A stretch of DNA of 64,000 nt from Pseudopedobacter sp044361595 (GTDB lineage Bacteria > Bacteroidota > Bacteroidia > Sphingobacteriales > Sphingobacteriaceae), in NCBI GenBank assembly GCA_044361595.1, contig JBIKIN010000001.1, positions 62,001 through 126,000 on the forward strand, given 5' to 3'. The position numbers and the translations under genes are program-made. The notes beneath the pieces were generated by a model. The model was not told the DNA's origin, did not search any database, and saw only the letters and a program-made list of their open reading frames with translations. Numbering within the stretch: the stretch's first letter is position 1; every line of letters starts with the position of its first letter. Of the stretch, positions 51,091 through 60,033 are shown piece after piece.

Positions 51091-53607
51091 TTATTTAAAC
51101 AATTGAATGTTTTTAAAATGTTTGGTCACCTTTAATCTTCCTCTCTTTAAATCATCAAACATTAAATTTCCAGAGAAATCTCTGCCATCAATAATGATTT
51201 TTGAAGGCTTAAATGGCATTCCTATTAATTTTAAATCGTAGGTTTCATAACGTGGAGTAAACAAACCTTCAACTTCTTGTTTGATAGTCATGCTTTTTTT
51301 ATCACCATTTACCGTAAATTTCTTTTCTAAGTAAATGTCTTGCTCATAAGCAAAGGTGTCTCCATGATCTTCAAAATGGAAAGAGTTTACCTCATAATCA
51401 GAAAAGTAAATCTGGAACATCAATTCTTCTATTTCTATCTCTGAAGTGTATTGCATTACTGGATATTCTGGTATTACCGAGCCTGCTTTTACAAATATTG
51501 GCATAGAATCTAATGGCGCCTGAATTAAATGTTCAGTGCCTCCATCATAAGTTTCATGCGACCAGTAATCGTACCATTTACCTTCTGGTAAATATACTTT
51601 ACGAGATGTAGCTCCTTCTTCTAAAACCGGACAAACCAATATTTTATCTCCAAATGTAAATTCGTCTTCGCGATATTTATTTAGTGGCTTTGTTTGCTCA
51701 TGCATTACAATTGGACGTAAAATTGGGAAACCATAACGGTGATGCTCCCAAAAAACAGCATAGATATAAGGTAAAAGTCTATATCTTAATTCAATAAATT
51801 TCCTATTAATGGCTTCTAACTCTGGACCAAAACTCCAAGGTTCTCTTTCTGCTGTATCACCAGCAGAGTGGGCTCTCATAAATGGAGAAAAAACGCCTAA
51901 TTGAATCCATCTGGTAAACAATTCGCCAGTGGGTTCACCGCTAAATCCACCAATATCTGTACCTGCAAAAGGCATACCCGACATGGATAAACGCTGCATT
52001 TGCAAGCTGCCTATTTTTAAATGTTCCCAGCTTGCTACGTTATCGCCTGTCCAACAAGAGCTGTAACGTTGTACGCCAGAATATCCTGCTCTAGTGATTG
52101 TGAAAGGGCGTTTATTTTTTTGAATTTTCTTTAAACCATCGTAAGTTGCTCTAACCATTTGCATTCCGTAAACGTTATGCGCTTTACGGTGCGAACCACG
52201 GAAACCATCGTAATTATGTCTTACATCATCTGGGAAAGTCCCTTTGCCAAATACTGCTGGCTCGTTCATATCGTTCCAAACACCAGCAACACCTACTTCT
52301 ACCAATTCTTTAAATAATCCACCCCACCATAATCTTACTTCTGGATTGGTAAAATCAGGAAACTGGCAACGACCTGGCCAAACATGCCCTTCCATAAAGT
52401 AATCGTCGCTACGGCGACAGAAGTATTTATTCTCCTTACCTTCTTTAAAAACCCAATAATTATCATCTACTTTAATTCCAGGATCTATAATTACTACCGT
52501 TTTAAACCCATCATCAGATAATTCTTTAATCATCTTCTTAGGATTTGGGAAATATTTTTTATTCCAAGTAAAGCAACGGTAACCATCCATATAATCTATG
52601 TCTAGGTAAAGTGCATCGCAAGGAATGTTTCTACTTCTAAATTGGTAAGCTAAATCTTTAACTTTAGATTCTGGATAATAACTCCATCTACATTGGTGAT
52701 AGCCCAAAGCCCATATTGGAGGTAACTTATGGGTTCCTGTAATAGAGTTATATCTTTTAACAACGTCCATCATGTGTGGTCCATGAATGTAATAATACCT
52801 CATTTCTCCACCATCGGCCCAAAAACTTAGTTTGGTTCCATCTTCTTGCGCAAAATCAAAATGGGTTTTAAAAGTGTTATCCATAAAAATACCATGTGCA
52901 ACACCATTGTTTAAGCTAATAAAAAACGGAATACTACGGTATAATGGATCTTGATGTTTTGCAAAAGAATAAGTGTCAGAGTTCCAATTTTGTAAACGTT
53001 TACCTCTTAAGTTTAAATCGGTAGGTTTATCTCCCAAACCATAATAGGCTTCTTCTGGAGAAGATTTTTTTGTACAATACACGTAGTAACCACCAAACTG
53101 ATCGTTCTCTTCCCAGTGCATTCCCAAATAATCCTCATTAATAACCTTTCCATCATTATCTATAAAGGATATTAAAAAATTAGATTTATTTATTCTACAT
53201 ATTACTGTATTGGTAGAAACATCATAATGATCTTCCGTTTCGCTAAAATTAAAAACAGCAACTTTTTGATCTAATTGAGGAACTGCATAAGAAAATTCTT
53301 CTAAAAAAACGCTATGTGGCGCCAATCTAACCCTGATAATTTCGTCGCTTACAACTCTAATCTCTACAGATGCAGAGCCATCGCTAAAAATATATTTATA
53401 ATTCTCTTGTCTTACTTCTTTAACTGCACCTAAGAAAACCTTTTCTATTGGTTTTAAGCCAATTATTGGATTATTAACATGCTGAATAGTTTCATCTTCT
53501 AATTCTGCTACAGTTAATTCGGGTTGTAGACTATTATTTGGAGGTAATATATTTGTATCTATAGTTTCAACTTTATTAGTTGAGTCTTTTTCGTCTTTCT
53601 TTTTCAT
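51091..53607 (-). CDS. GH31 alpha-glucosidase
   Basis: An 838-residue enzyme without signal peptide, so cytoplasmic. The N-terminal ~80 residues are hydrophilic; the GH31 barrel has PPIWALGYHQCRWSY, the nucleophile Asp in GVWNDMNEPAVF, TGDNVASWEHL and the acid Asp in MRAHSAGDTAEREPW. It hydrolyses alpha-linked glucosides, most likely maltodextrins or isomaltose brought in by the neighbouring transporter. It follows the MFS gene by about 110 bp, a gap holding a palindrome, so it may have its own promoter. Confidence 0.93.
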   Translation of the reverse strand: MKKKDEKDSTNKVETIDTNILPPNNSLQPELTVAELEDETIQHVNNPIIGLKPIEKVFLGAVKEVRQENYKYIFSDGSASVEIRVVSDEIIRVRLAPHSVFLEEFSYAVPQLDQKVAVFNFSETEDHYDVSTNTVICRINKSNFLISFIDNDGKVINEDYLGMHWEENDQFGGYYVYCTKKSSPEEAYYGLGDKPTDLNLRGKRLQNWNSDTYSFAKHQDPLYRSIPFFISLNNGVAHGIFMDNTFKTHFDFAQEDGTKLSFWADGGEMRYYYIHGPHMMDVVKRYNSITGTHKLPPIWALGYHQCRWSYYPESKVKDLAYQFRSRNIPCDALYLDIDYMDGYRCFTWNKKYFPNPKKMIKELSDDGFKTVVIIDPGIKVDDNYWVFKEGKENKYFCRRSDDYFMEGHVWPGRCQFPDFTNPEVRLWWGGLFKELVEVGVAGVWNDMNEPAVFGKGTFPDDVRHNYDGFRGSHRKAHNVYGMQMVRATYDGLKKIQKNKRPFTITRAGYSGVQRYSSCWTGDNVASWEHLKIGSLQMQRLSMSGMPFAGTDIGGFSGEPTGELFTRWIQLGVFSPFMRAHSAGDTAEREPWSFGPELEAINRKFIELRYRLLPYIYAVFWEHHRYGFPILRPIVMHEQTKPLNKYREDEFTFGDKILVCPVLEEGATSRKVYLPEGKWYDYWSHETYDGGTEHLIQAPLDSMPIFVKAGSVIPEYPVMQYTSEIEIEELMFQIYFSDYEVNSFHFEDHGDTFAYEQDIYLEKKFTVNGDKKSMTIKQEVEGLFTPRYETYDLKLIGMPFKPSKIIIDGRDFSGNLMFDDLKRGRLKVTKHFKNIQLFK

Positions 53608-53675
53608 GTAATTAAAACCAATTATTGTCGCTAATATGCCTATTTAAGTTTAATAAAGAAAAATAATTTCTAAAC

Positions 53676-53687
53676 AATAGCGCTATT
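53676..53687. promoter_or_regulatory. 12-bp perfect palindrome upstream of the GH31 gene
   Basis: AATAGCGCTATT, 69-80 bp upstream of the GH31 start codon, in otherwise AT-rich DNA. A possible operator; no known consensus is matched. Confidence 0.35.
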
Positions 53688-53719
53688 ATTAGGAAAGCAA
53701 TAATTAATTGCAACAAAAA

Positions 53720-55048
53720 TTAAGGATTTGACACCAAATTAGGCTTGTCTTTGACAATAAGAGTAAACAAACCAGCTAAAATCATACAAAAACCACCTAA
53801 CATGATTGTTTTAACCGTTTGACCATTAAAAAAAGCTTGGGTAAAATAACCCAATAACAAGCCACTTACAATTTGAGGTATAACTACAAAAAAGTTAAAC
53901 ACACCCATATAATAACCCATTTTATTAGCCGGTAAGGCGCTTGCCAAAATTGCATAAGGCATAGTTAAAATACTTGCCCAAGCAATACCAACACCAATCA
54001 TGGGCAATATCAATAAGGTTTTAGTAGTGATTAAAAAAATGCTGCTTAAGCTTATTCCACCAATGACTAAGCATAGTAAATGAACAAATTTACGACTAGT
54101 CTTTTTAGCTAAAATTGGCAGTAAAAAGGCAGCTAATGCAGAAACACCGTTATAAACCGCAAACATAGTACCTACCCAATTTCCCGCTTCTTGAAAATTT
54201 GCAGATTGTGCATCGGTTGTGTTAAAAACATTTTCTGCAACTGCAGAGGTGGTATAAATCCACATGGCAAATAACCCAATCCAAGAAAAAAATTGCACCA
54301 CTGCTAATTGAACCATAGTTTTAGGCATTTTAGCAAATCCACCCAATATTTCTTTAATGGCAAATAATAAACCCTTTGACTCTGCTCTTTCTTGTTTAAA
54401 TTTCTCTAAACTTTCTGGAGGAAACTCTTTAGTTGTAAAAACGGTCCACATTACAGATAAAAGAAAAACTGCGCCACCTATATAAAAAGAATAACGAACA
54501 GAATCTGGTATTACTCCATAAACAGCACTATTGCTTACTCCAAAATATTCAGAAAAAATTGTAGGCAATAACGATGCTATTACCGCTCCGCAACCAATAA
54601 AAAAAGTTTGCATGGCATAACCAGCCGTTTGCTGTTCGGTATTTAATTTATCTCCAACAAAAGCTCTAAAAGGCTCCATAGAGATATTGATAGATGCGTC
54701 CATTAACCATAAAACAGCAACCGCCATCCACAAAACAGAAGAATTAGGCATTAAAAATAAAGCAATAGCAGCTAACACTGCCCCAATAAAGAAAAACGGA
54801 CGACGGCGACCCCAAAACGGATGCCATGTATTATCGCTTAAATAACCAATAATAGGTTGTACTAACAAACCTGTTAGCGGAGCAGCTAACCAGAATAGTG
54901 GTAATTCGTCTGGTGTGGCTCCTAGTGTTGAAAATATACGACTAGTATTTGCATTTTGTAACGCAAAGCCAAACTGAATTCCAAAAAAGCCAAAGCTCAT
55001 ATTCCACAATTGCCAAAAACTCAATTTTGGTTTCATCAAATTAGTCAT
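53720..55048 (-). CDS. MFS/GPH-type sugar transporter, probably maltose permease
   Basis: A 442-residue, twelve-segment inner-membrane protein of the SLC45/GPH-like group: SFWQLWNMSFGFFGIQFGFA, then LVQPIIGYLSDNTW, WGRRRPFFFIG and SINISMEPFRAFVGD. This group includes disaccharide:H+ symporters found in Bacteroidota maltose clusters. It probably imports maltose or short maltodextrins for GH65 and GH31. Met5 (MKPKLSFWQL) may be the true start. Tandem repeats lie just upstream. Confidence 0.88.
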   Translation of the reverse strand: MTNLMKPKLSFWQLWNMSFGFFGIQFGFALQNANTSRIFSTLGATPDELPLFWLAAPLTGLLVQPIIGYLSDNTWHPFWGRRRPFFFIGAVLAAIALFLMPNSSVLWMAVAVLWLMDASINISMEPFRAFVGDKLNTEQQTAGYAMQTFFIGCGAVIASLLPTIFSEYFGVSNSAVYGVIPDSVRYSFYIGGAVFLLSVMWTVFTTKEFPPESLEKFKQERAESKGLLFAIKEILGGFAKMPKTMVQLAVVQFFSWIGLFAMWIYTTSAVAENVFNTTDAQSANFQEAGNWVGTMFAVYNGVSALAAFLLPILAKKTSRKFVHLLCLVIGGISLSSIFLITTKTLLILPMIGVGIAWASILTMPYAILASALPANKMGYYMGVFNFFVVIPQIVSGLLLGYFTQAFFNGQTVKTIMLGGFCMILAGLFTLIVKDKPNLVSNP

Positions 55049-55062
55049 ACTGTTTATTTGGG

Positions 55063-55122
55063 TGGTTAGTTAATAGTTTGTTGGTTGGTTAGTTAATAGT
55101 TTGTTAGTTAATAGTTTGTTAG
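55063..55122. repeat. Tandem TTAGTTAATAGTTTGTT repeat upstream of the MFS gene
   Basis: Three near-identical copies of TTAGTTAATAGTTTGTT are separated by GGTTGG-type spacers, in the 150-bp gap between the lipoprotein amylase and the transporter. Such arrays change copy number easily and could affect leader length; otherwise no function is evident. Confidence 0.65.
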
Positions 55123-55198
55123 ATGATTCTCTACATCAAAAGCATTTTAAAAGCATAATTAACAAAAAATAGTATTCAAATTTAATAAATAGCACTTT

Positions 55199-57001
55199 TT
55201 AAAATTGATAAACTGCAACATCATTTGCCTTTACGTTTACTTTTAAGCCACTTTGCAAATTTTCTATTTTTAATACTTCATTGGTGTATAAGTTCTTAAA
55301 AGTTAAAGCTTTATTAGCTTTTAAGCTGTTTGAAACATCTTGAGATAATTTTATAGACTGATTAAAATCTACGGCCTTATCAAAATTGGCTATAACTAAA
55401 ACTCCGTTATTTTGATGAACTCTTAAATAGGCGTAAACATTTTTTCCTAAAATTTCACCTTGCCCTTTAATAGCATTTAAAGATATTGTTTTACCATATT
55501 TTATAGCAGGATTATTAGCAGCAAATTGAAGTAGTTTTTGATAATTGAATCTTAACTCTTTTTCTTCTCTATTTAACTTACCACCATCAAAAGTTCCCCC
55601 ATTTACCCATCTTTGATGGTTTGGGACTCCCCAATAATCAAAAATAGAAGTTCTACCATCGTCACCACCAAAACCTTCCATGCCGTTTGCGGGCTCTCCT
55701 ACTTCTTGACCAAAATAAATCATCACTGGGCCATTACCTAAAGTTGCCGTTAGTACCATGGCAGGCCATGCATTAAGCGGACTTTTAGCAAAAGATTTGG
55801 AAGCAATTCGTTCCTCATCATGGTTTTCTAGAAATCGCAGCATATTATTTGGAATATTTACACTCTCCTTCGAAATAACATGGTCTATATCTTTCACGTT
55901 AGCATTGCTATCGTTTTTGATTAATCTTTTTAAAGCATCGTATAAACCTACTTTATCGTACAAATAATCAAACTTTCCGGTTTTAACGTAAAGCTCGTAT
56001 TTGGTGGGATCATAAGCCTCGCCCATAAAAATAATATCTGGATTTACCTTTTTAACTTCGGGGATAACCCAAGCCCAAAATTCTACAGGAACCATTTCGG
56101 CAACATCGCACCTAAAACCGTCTACTCCTTTTTTAGCCCAATACAATAAAATATCTCTAGTTTTAAACCAAACTGGTGGAATTGGATTAAAATAGTTTTT
56201 ATTGTTTTCTACATCAACCCCGTAATTTAATTTGATAGTCTCGAACCAATCATCTATTGATGGATTAGCTTTAAATACATTATTACCAGTTGCTTTAGCT
56301 GGATTCTCGCTAAATATTCCATCTTTAAGTGGACTCGAAAAATTCGAACCTCCGGCTTGATAACCTTTGGGTACTACAAACTGCTGATTAGGGATATAAT
56401 AAAAATCGTTTCTTGGACTGAAAGCTTTGCTTACATCATCTTCTTCGCCAAAGTCTTTAACATTTTTAGGCTTCGCATCTGAATGGTAGGTACGAGCCAC
56501 ATGGTTTGGAATAAAATCTATAATCAGTTTTAACTTATTTGTATGAGTTCTTTTGATCAAAGCCTCAAACTCTTGCATTCTGCTTTCTACATTAACAGCC
56601 AAATCTGGATCTAAATCATAATAATCTTTAATAGCATAAGGAGAACCTGCAATTCCTTTTACAACATCAGGATCATCTACTTTTATTCCATAACTGCTAT
56701 AATCTGTAATGGTAGCATGTTCTATGATGCCTGTATACCAAATGTGTGTTACTCCTAATTTCTTAATTTCTTGTAAAGCTAAATCATTGATATCGTTAAA
56801 CTTGCCAGTGCCATTTTCGGCTTTGGTACCGTAAATTTTATTATTGCTATTGGTGTTACCAAATAAACGAGGCAACATTTGATAAATCACTAATTTATGG
56901 CTTTTAATACTATCTATTGATTCTCGATTGGCTTGTTTACTATTACAAGACGTCAATAAACCAATTATTAGAAAGGTGTATAACAGATTATTAATTTTCA
57001 T
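55199..57001 (-). CDS. GH13 alpha-amylase lipoprotein (SusG-like)
   Basis: A 600-residue lipoprotein: signal with lipobox IGLLTSC, then a GH13 barrel with THIWYTGIIEHA, LIIDFIPNHVAR, nucleophile Asp in VDGFRCDVAEM, acid Glu in IIFMGEAY, and FLENHDEERIAS, followed by a C-terminal beta domain. Probably exposed at the surface or periplasm, it cleaves starch or maltodextrin. It follows the GH65 gene by 9 bp, so it belongs to the maltose operon. Confidence 0.9.
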   Translation of the reverse strand: MKINNLLYTFLIIGLLTSCNSKQANRESIDSIKSHKLVIYQMLPRLFGNTNSNNKIYGTKAENGTGKFNDINDLALQEIKKLGVTHIWYTGIIEHATITDYSSYGIKVDDPDVVKGIAGSPYAIKDYYDLDPDLAVNVESRMQEFEALIKRTHTNKLKLIIDFIPNHVARTYHSDAKPKNVKDFGEEDDVSKAFSPRNDFYYIPNQQFVVPKGYQAGGSNFSSPLKDGIFSENPAKATGNNVFKANPSIDDWFETIKLNYGVDVENNKNYFNPIPPVWFKTRDILLYWAKKGVDGFRCDVAEMVPVEFWAWVIPEVKKVNPDIIFMGEAYDPTKYELYVKTGKFDYLYDKVGLYDALKRLIKNDSNANVKDIDHVISKESVNIPNNMLRFLENHDEERIASKSFAKSPLNAWPAMVLTATLGNGPVMIYFGQEVGEPANGMEGFGGDDGRTSIFDYWGVPNHQRWVNGGTFDGGKLNREEKELRFNYQKLLQFAANNPAIKYGKTISLNAIKGQGEILGKNVYAYLRVHQNNGVLVIANFDKAVDFNQSIKLSQDVSNSLKANKALTFKNLYTNEVLKIENLQSGLKVNVKANDVAVYQF

Positions 57002-57010
57002 TTCAGAAAT

Positions 57011-59332
57011 TTAAGCTGCTTTTGCTAAAGCTATACTTTTTATTTTTTTTGATTCTATTTGATGTAAAACTCCAAAAATTTTAATCGTGATGTCTTTACC
57101 GGATAAATTTTCTATTTGAATACCCTCTTTGATAACTTTAATATTTAACAAATTACCTCTAAATCTAATTTTAAAAGAAAATGCATTCCAATTTACAGGT
57201 ATAAAAGGATTAAAACTTAAAACTCCGTCAATTACACGCATTCCGCCAAAGCCTTCAACAACAGCCATCCAAGTACCAGCCATTGAGGTAGTATGGCAAC
57301 CATCTTCGGTATCGTTATTATAATCATCCAAATCTAGTCTTGAGGTACGCAAATAAAACTCGTAAGCTCTTTTTTCGTCTCCTAATTTAGCGGCAATAAT
57401 TGCATGTACACAAGGTGATAAGGAAGATTCGTGTACGGTGCGTGGTTCGTAAAAATTGTAATTTCTTTGGATGGTAGCTATATCAAAATGATCTTCAAAG
57501 AGGTATAAACCTTGTAAAACATCAGCTTGTTTGATAAAACAAGAACGTAAAATACGATCCCAGCTCCATTTTTGGTTTAATGGTCTGTCTGCATCTGCTA
57601 AATCTTTAACCAAAATTTGTTCTTTATCTAAATAACCATCCTGTTGAAGGTAAATCCCCAGTTTTTCATCGTAAGGTAAGTAGATATTAGTTGCAATTTT
57701 TTTCCAAGTAACGAGTTCTAAAGACTCGTTAAAATTAGTTTTCGCAATAATTTCATTAAACCTGCTTAGATTTTGGCTTTTAACACTATTTAATGCTTCT
57801 GCAGTATAATTTAAACACCACTGCGCCAAATAACTAGTATAAAAGTTATTGTTAATATTGTTCTCATACTCGTTGGGGCCAGTCACGCCTAACATCACAT
57901 ATTGCTTTTTATCTTCGCTAAAGCTAAAACGCTGAGCCCAAAATCTAGAAATACCTATTAAAACTTCTAAACCATAATCTACCAAGTAACTTTCATCATT
58001 GGTATAACGGATGTAGTTAAAAATAGCAAAAGCAATGGCTCCATTTCTATGTATTTCTTCGAAGGTGATTTCCCACTCATTATGGCATTCTTCGCCGTTA
58101 ATGGTAACCATTGGGTATAAAGCAGCGCCATTATTAAAACCTAATTTCTCGGCATTTTCTATTGCTTTTTGCAAATGCTTGTATCGGTAAATCAATAAGT
58201 TTTTAGCCACTTTTTCATCGGCGGTAGCCAAATAAAAAGGCAAACAATAGGCCTCCGTATCCCAATAAGTAGAGCCTCCGTATTTTTCGCCAGTAAACCC
58301 TTTTGGACCAATATTTAATCGCTCATCTTCGCCAGTATAGGTTTGGTTTAGCTGAAAAATATTAAATCTAATTCCTTGTTGTGCGGCCACATCGCCTTCA
58401 ATTACAATATCGCTTTCAGTCCATTTATTAGCCCAAGCCAGTTTTTGGTCTGCTAATAATTGATCAAATCCTTTTTTAGTCGCTCGTTGAATGGCATCAT
58501 CAGTATCAAAGGCTAATCGTGTTTTATCGTAATTCATAGATGACAAGACTGCCGCATATTTATAAATTACAATTTCTTCGTTTTGCTTAACCGTTGTTTG
58601 ATAGTTTAACGAAACGTATTTTTCTCGCTGTTCTGCGTTTGCTGTTAGGTCTAAGACCTCGTTGTTTTTTGTAATGAGAGTGCCTATACCCGTACCTACC
58701 CAAAATTCTGTTTTTTTAGTTTCCGACACTAAAAAAGCAAAGTTTCCTTTAACTTCATTGCTAATCTGATTCCAAAATTTCTCATCGTAATTAGCATCTT
58801 GGTTAGCAATATCACCATCAATACTAGTGCTAATTTCTATATTGATATCGCTATTTAAACTTTTAACGCTGTATTTAATGGCTCCAATTTCATCATCGGC
58901 AATAGACAAAAACCTAGTAGATTGAACTGCTATTTGAGTTTGATTAGCTAAAACTGCTACAAAAGAACGCTGTAAATAGCCCTCCTTCATGTTTAGGATT
59001 CGCTTAAACTCTTTCACATCGGCTTTAGCCAAGTCTAATTCTTCGCCATTAATTTTAAGCCCAATACCAATCCAATTTGGAGCGTTCAAAACCTTGGCAA
59101 AATATTCTGGATAACCGTTTTTCCACCAGCCTACTCTAGTTTTATCAGGATAATAAATACCAGCAACATAATTCCCTAAAAGGCTTTCGCCCGAGTATTT
59201 CTCTTCAAAATTTGCTCGCTGACCAAACCTTCCGTTACCCAAGCTGAAAATAGATTCTGATATTTTTTGATGCTCTGGATTGAAGTCTTCTTCTATAATA
59301 TTCCATTCATCTAATTTGATATAATTCTTCAT
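57011..59332 (-). CDS. GH65 glycoside phosphorylase, probably maltose phosphorylase
   Basis: A 773-residue enzyme with the GH65 layout: N-terminal beta-sandwich (KISESIFSLGNGRFGQRANF), linker, (alpha/alpha)6 barrel with GGSTYWDTEAYCLPFYLA, the catalytic Glu in GEECHNEWEITFEEIHRNG and phosphate-site KQADVLQGLYLFED, then a C-terminal sheet. It converts maltose and phosphate to beta-glucose-1-phosphate and glucose. The adjacent pgmB and permease support maltose rather than trehalose or kojibiose as substrate. Cytoplasmic. Confidence 0.92.
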   Translation of the reverse strand: MKNYIKLDEWNIIEEDFNPEHQKISESIFSLGNGRFGQRANFEEKYSGESLLGNYVAGIYYPDKTRVGWWKNGYPEYFAKVLNAPNWIGIGLKINGEELDLAKADVKEFKRILNMKEGYLQRSFVAVLANQTQIAVQSTRFLSIADDEIGAIKYSVKSLNSDINIEISTSIDGDIANQDANYDEKFWNQISNEVKGNFAFLVSETKKTEFWVGTGIGTLITKNNEVLDLTANAEQREKYVSLNYQTTVKQNEEIVIYKYAAVLSSMNYDKTRLAFDTDDAIQRATKKGFDQLLADQKLAWANKWTESDIVIEGDVAAQQGIRFNIFQLNQTYTGEDERLNIGPKGFTGEKYGGSTYWDTEAYCLPFYLATADEKVAKNLLIYRYKHLQKAIENAEKLGFNNGAALYPMVTINGEECHNEWEITFEEIHRNGAIAFAIFNYIRYTNDESYLVDYGLEVLIGISRFWAQRFSFSEDKKQYVMLGVTGPNEYENNINNNFYTSYLAQWCLNYTAEALNSVKSQNLSRFNEIIAKTNFNESLELVTWKKIATNIYLPYDEKLGIYLQQDGYLDKEQILVKDLADADRPLNQKWSWDRILRSCFIKQADVLQGLYLFEDHFDIATIQRNYNFYEPRTVHESSLSPCVHAIIAAKLGDEKRAYEFYLRTSRLDLDDYNNDTEDGCHTTSMAGTWMAVVEGFGGMRVIDGVLSFNPFIPVNWNAFSFKIRFRGNLLNIKVIKEGIQIENLSGKDITIKIFGVLHQIESKKIKSIALAKAA

Positions 59333-59353
59333 GATAATAAATTCACAAATTTT

Positions 59354-59367
59354 CGGAAACGTTTTCG
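59354..59367. promoter_or_regulatory. LacI-type operator-like palindrome between pgmB and the GH65 gene
   Basis: CGGAAACGTTTTCG is palindromic except at one base pair and has the central CG typical of LacI-family operators. It fills the 35-bp gap immediately after the pgmB stop and before the GH65 start. It suggests an internal promoter or roadblock site inside the maltose operon. No LacI-family gene is in the window. Confidence 0.45.
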
Positions 59368-60030
59368 TTAATCCTGATTAAAAACTTTATTTAGTGTATT
59401 TAAATTAATTTGATCTAAACCTTCGACCACAAAATTTGCCTTAAAAAGATTGTGGCTTTCGCCGATACCAATCACCTTCATACCTGCATTGATAGCGGCC
59501 TCTACTCCTGCTTCAGCATCCTCAAAAACAATACAATCTGATGGTTGGACGCCTAAAACCTCTGCTCCCATTAAAAAAACCTGAGGGTTTGGTTTAGATT
59601 TTGAAACTTTATTTCCATCAATGATAGCGTCAAATGCACTCAGCAAATTAATCTTGGTTAAAATGGTTTCGGAATTTTTACTTGCCGAACCTAAAGCAAT
59701 TTTAATGTTGGCGGCTCTAAGCTCTTGCAATAGTTCGCTGGCACCAGGTAAAATCTCGTTCTCATTCATGTTGGCAATTAAATCTACATACCACTGATTT
59801 TTTTTGCTGGCTAAAGCTAATTTTTCCTCTTCTGTTTTGGTTATTCCTCCCCAGTCTAGAATCAATTTTAAAGATTCCATCCTGCTTATTCCCTTCAACT
59901 TTTCGTTTTCGGTTTCGGTGAAATCTATGCCTAAACTATTGGCTAGCATTTTCCATGCTTTAAAATGATACTTTGCCGTATCTACAATTACCCCATCTAA
60001 ATCAAAAAGACAGGCTTTAAAATTTGTCAT
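59368..60030 (-). CDS. pgmB: Beta-phosphoglucomutase
   Basis: A 220-residue HAD-superfamily enzyme that turns beta-glucose-1-phosphate into glucose-6-phosphate. The nucleophile and acid Asp residues are Asp10 and Asp12 in ACLFDLDGVIVDT; the cap domain follows, then ALGSASKN (Ser motif), KPNPQVFL (Lys) and VFEDAEAGVEAA. It is placed directly between the SusA-like and GH65 genes (3 bp after the first), exactly where the GH65 product needs it. Confidence 0.94.
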   Translation of the reverse strand: MTNFKACLFDLDGVIVDTAKYHFKAWKMLANSLGIDFTETENEKLKGISRMESLKLILDWGGITKTEEEKLALASKKNQWYVDLIANMNENEILPGASELLQELRAANIKIALGSASKNSETILTKINLLSAFDAIIDGNKVSKSKPNPQVFLMGAEVLGVQPSDCIVFEDAEAGVEAAINAGMKVIGIGESHNLFKANFVVEGLDQINLNTLNKVFNQD

Positions 60031-60033
60031 TCA

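Noticed and set aside
55063..55122. Tandem TTAGTTAATAGTTTGTT copies considered as regulator binding sites
   Set aside because: Spacing is irregular and the units are simple T/G/A strings typical of slipped-strand repeats; kept only as a repeat.
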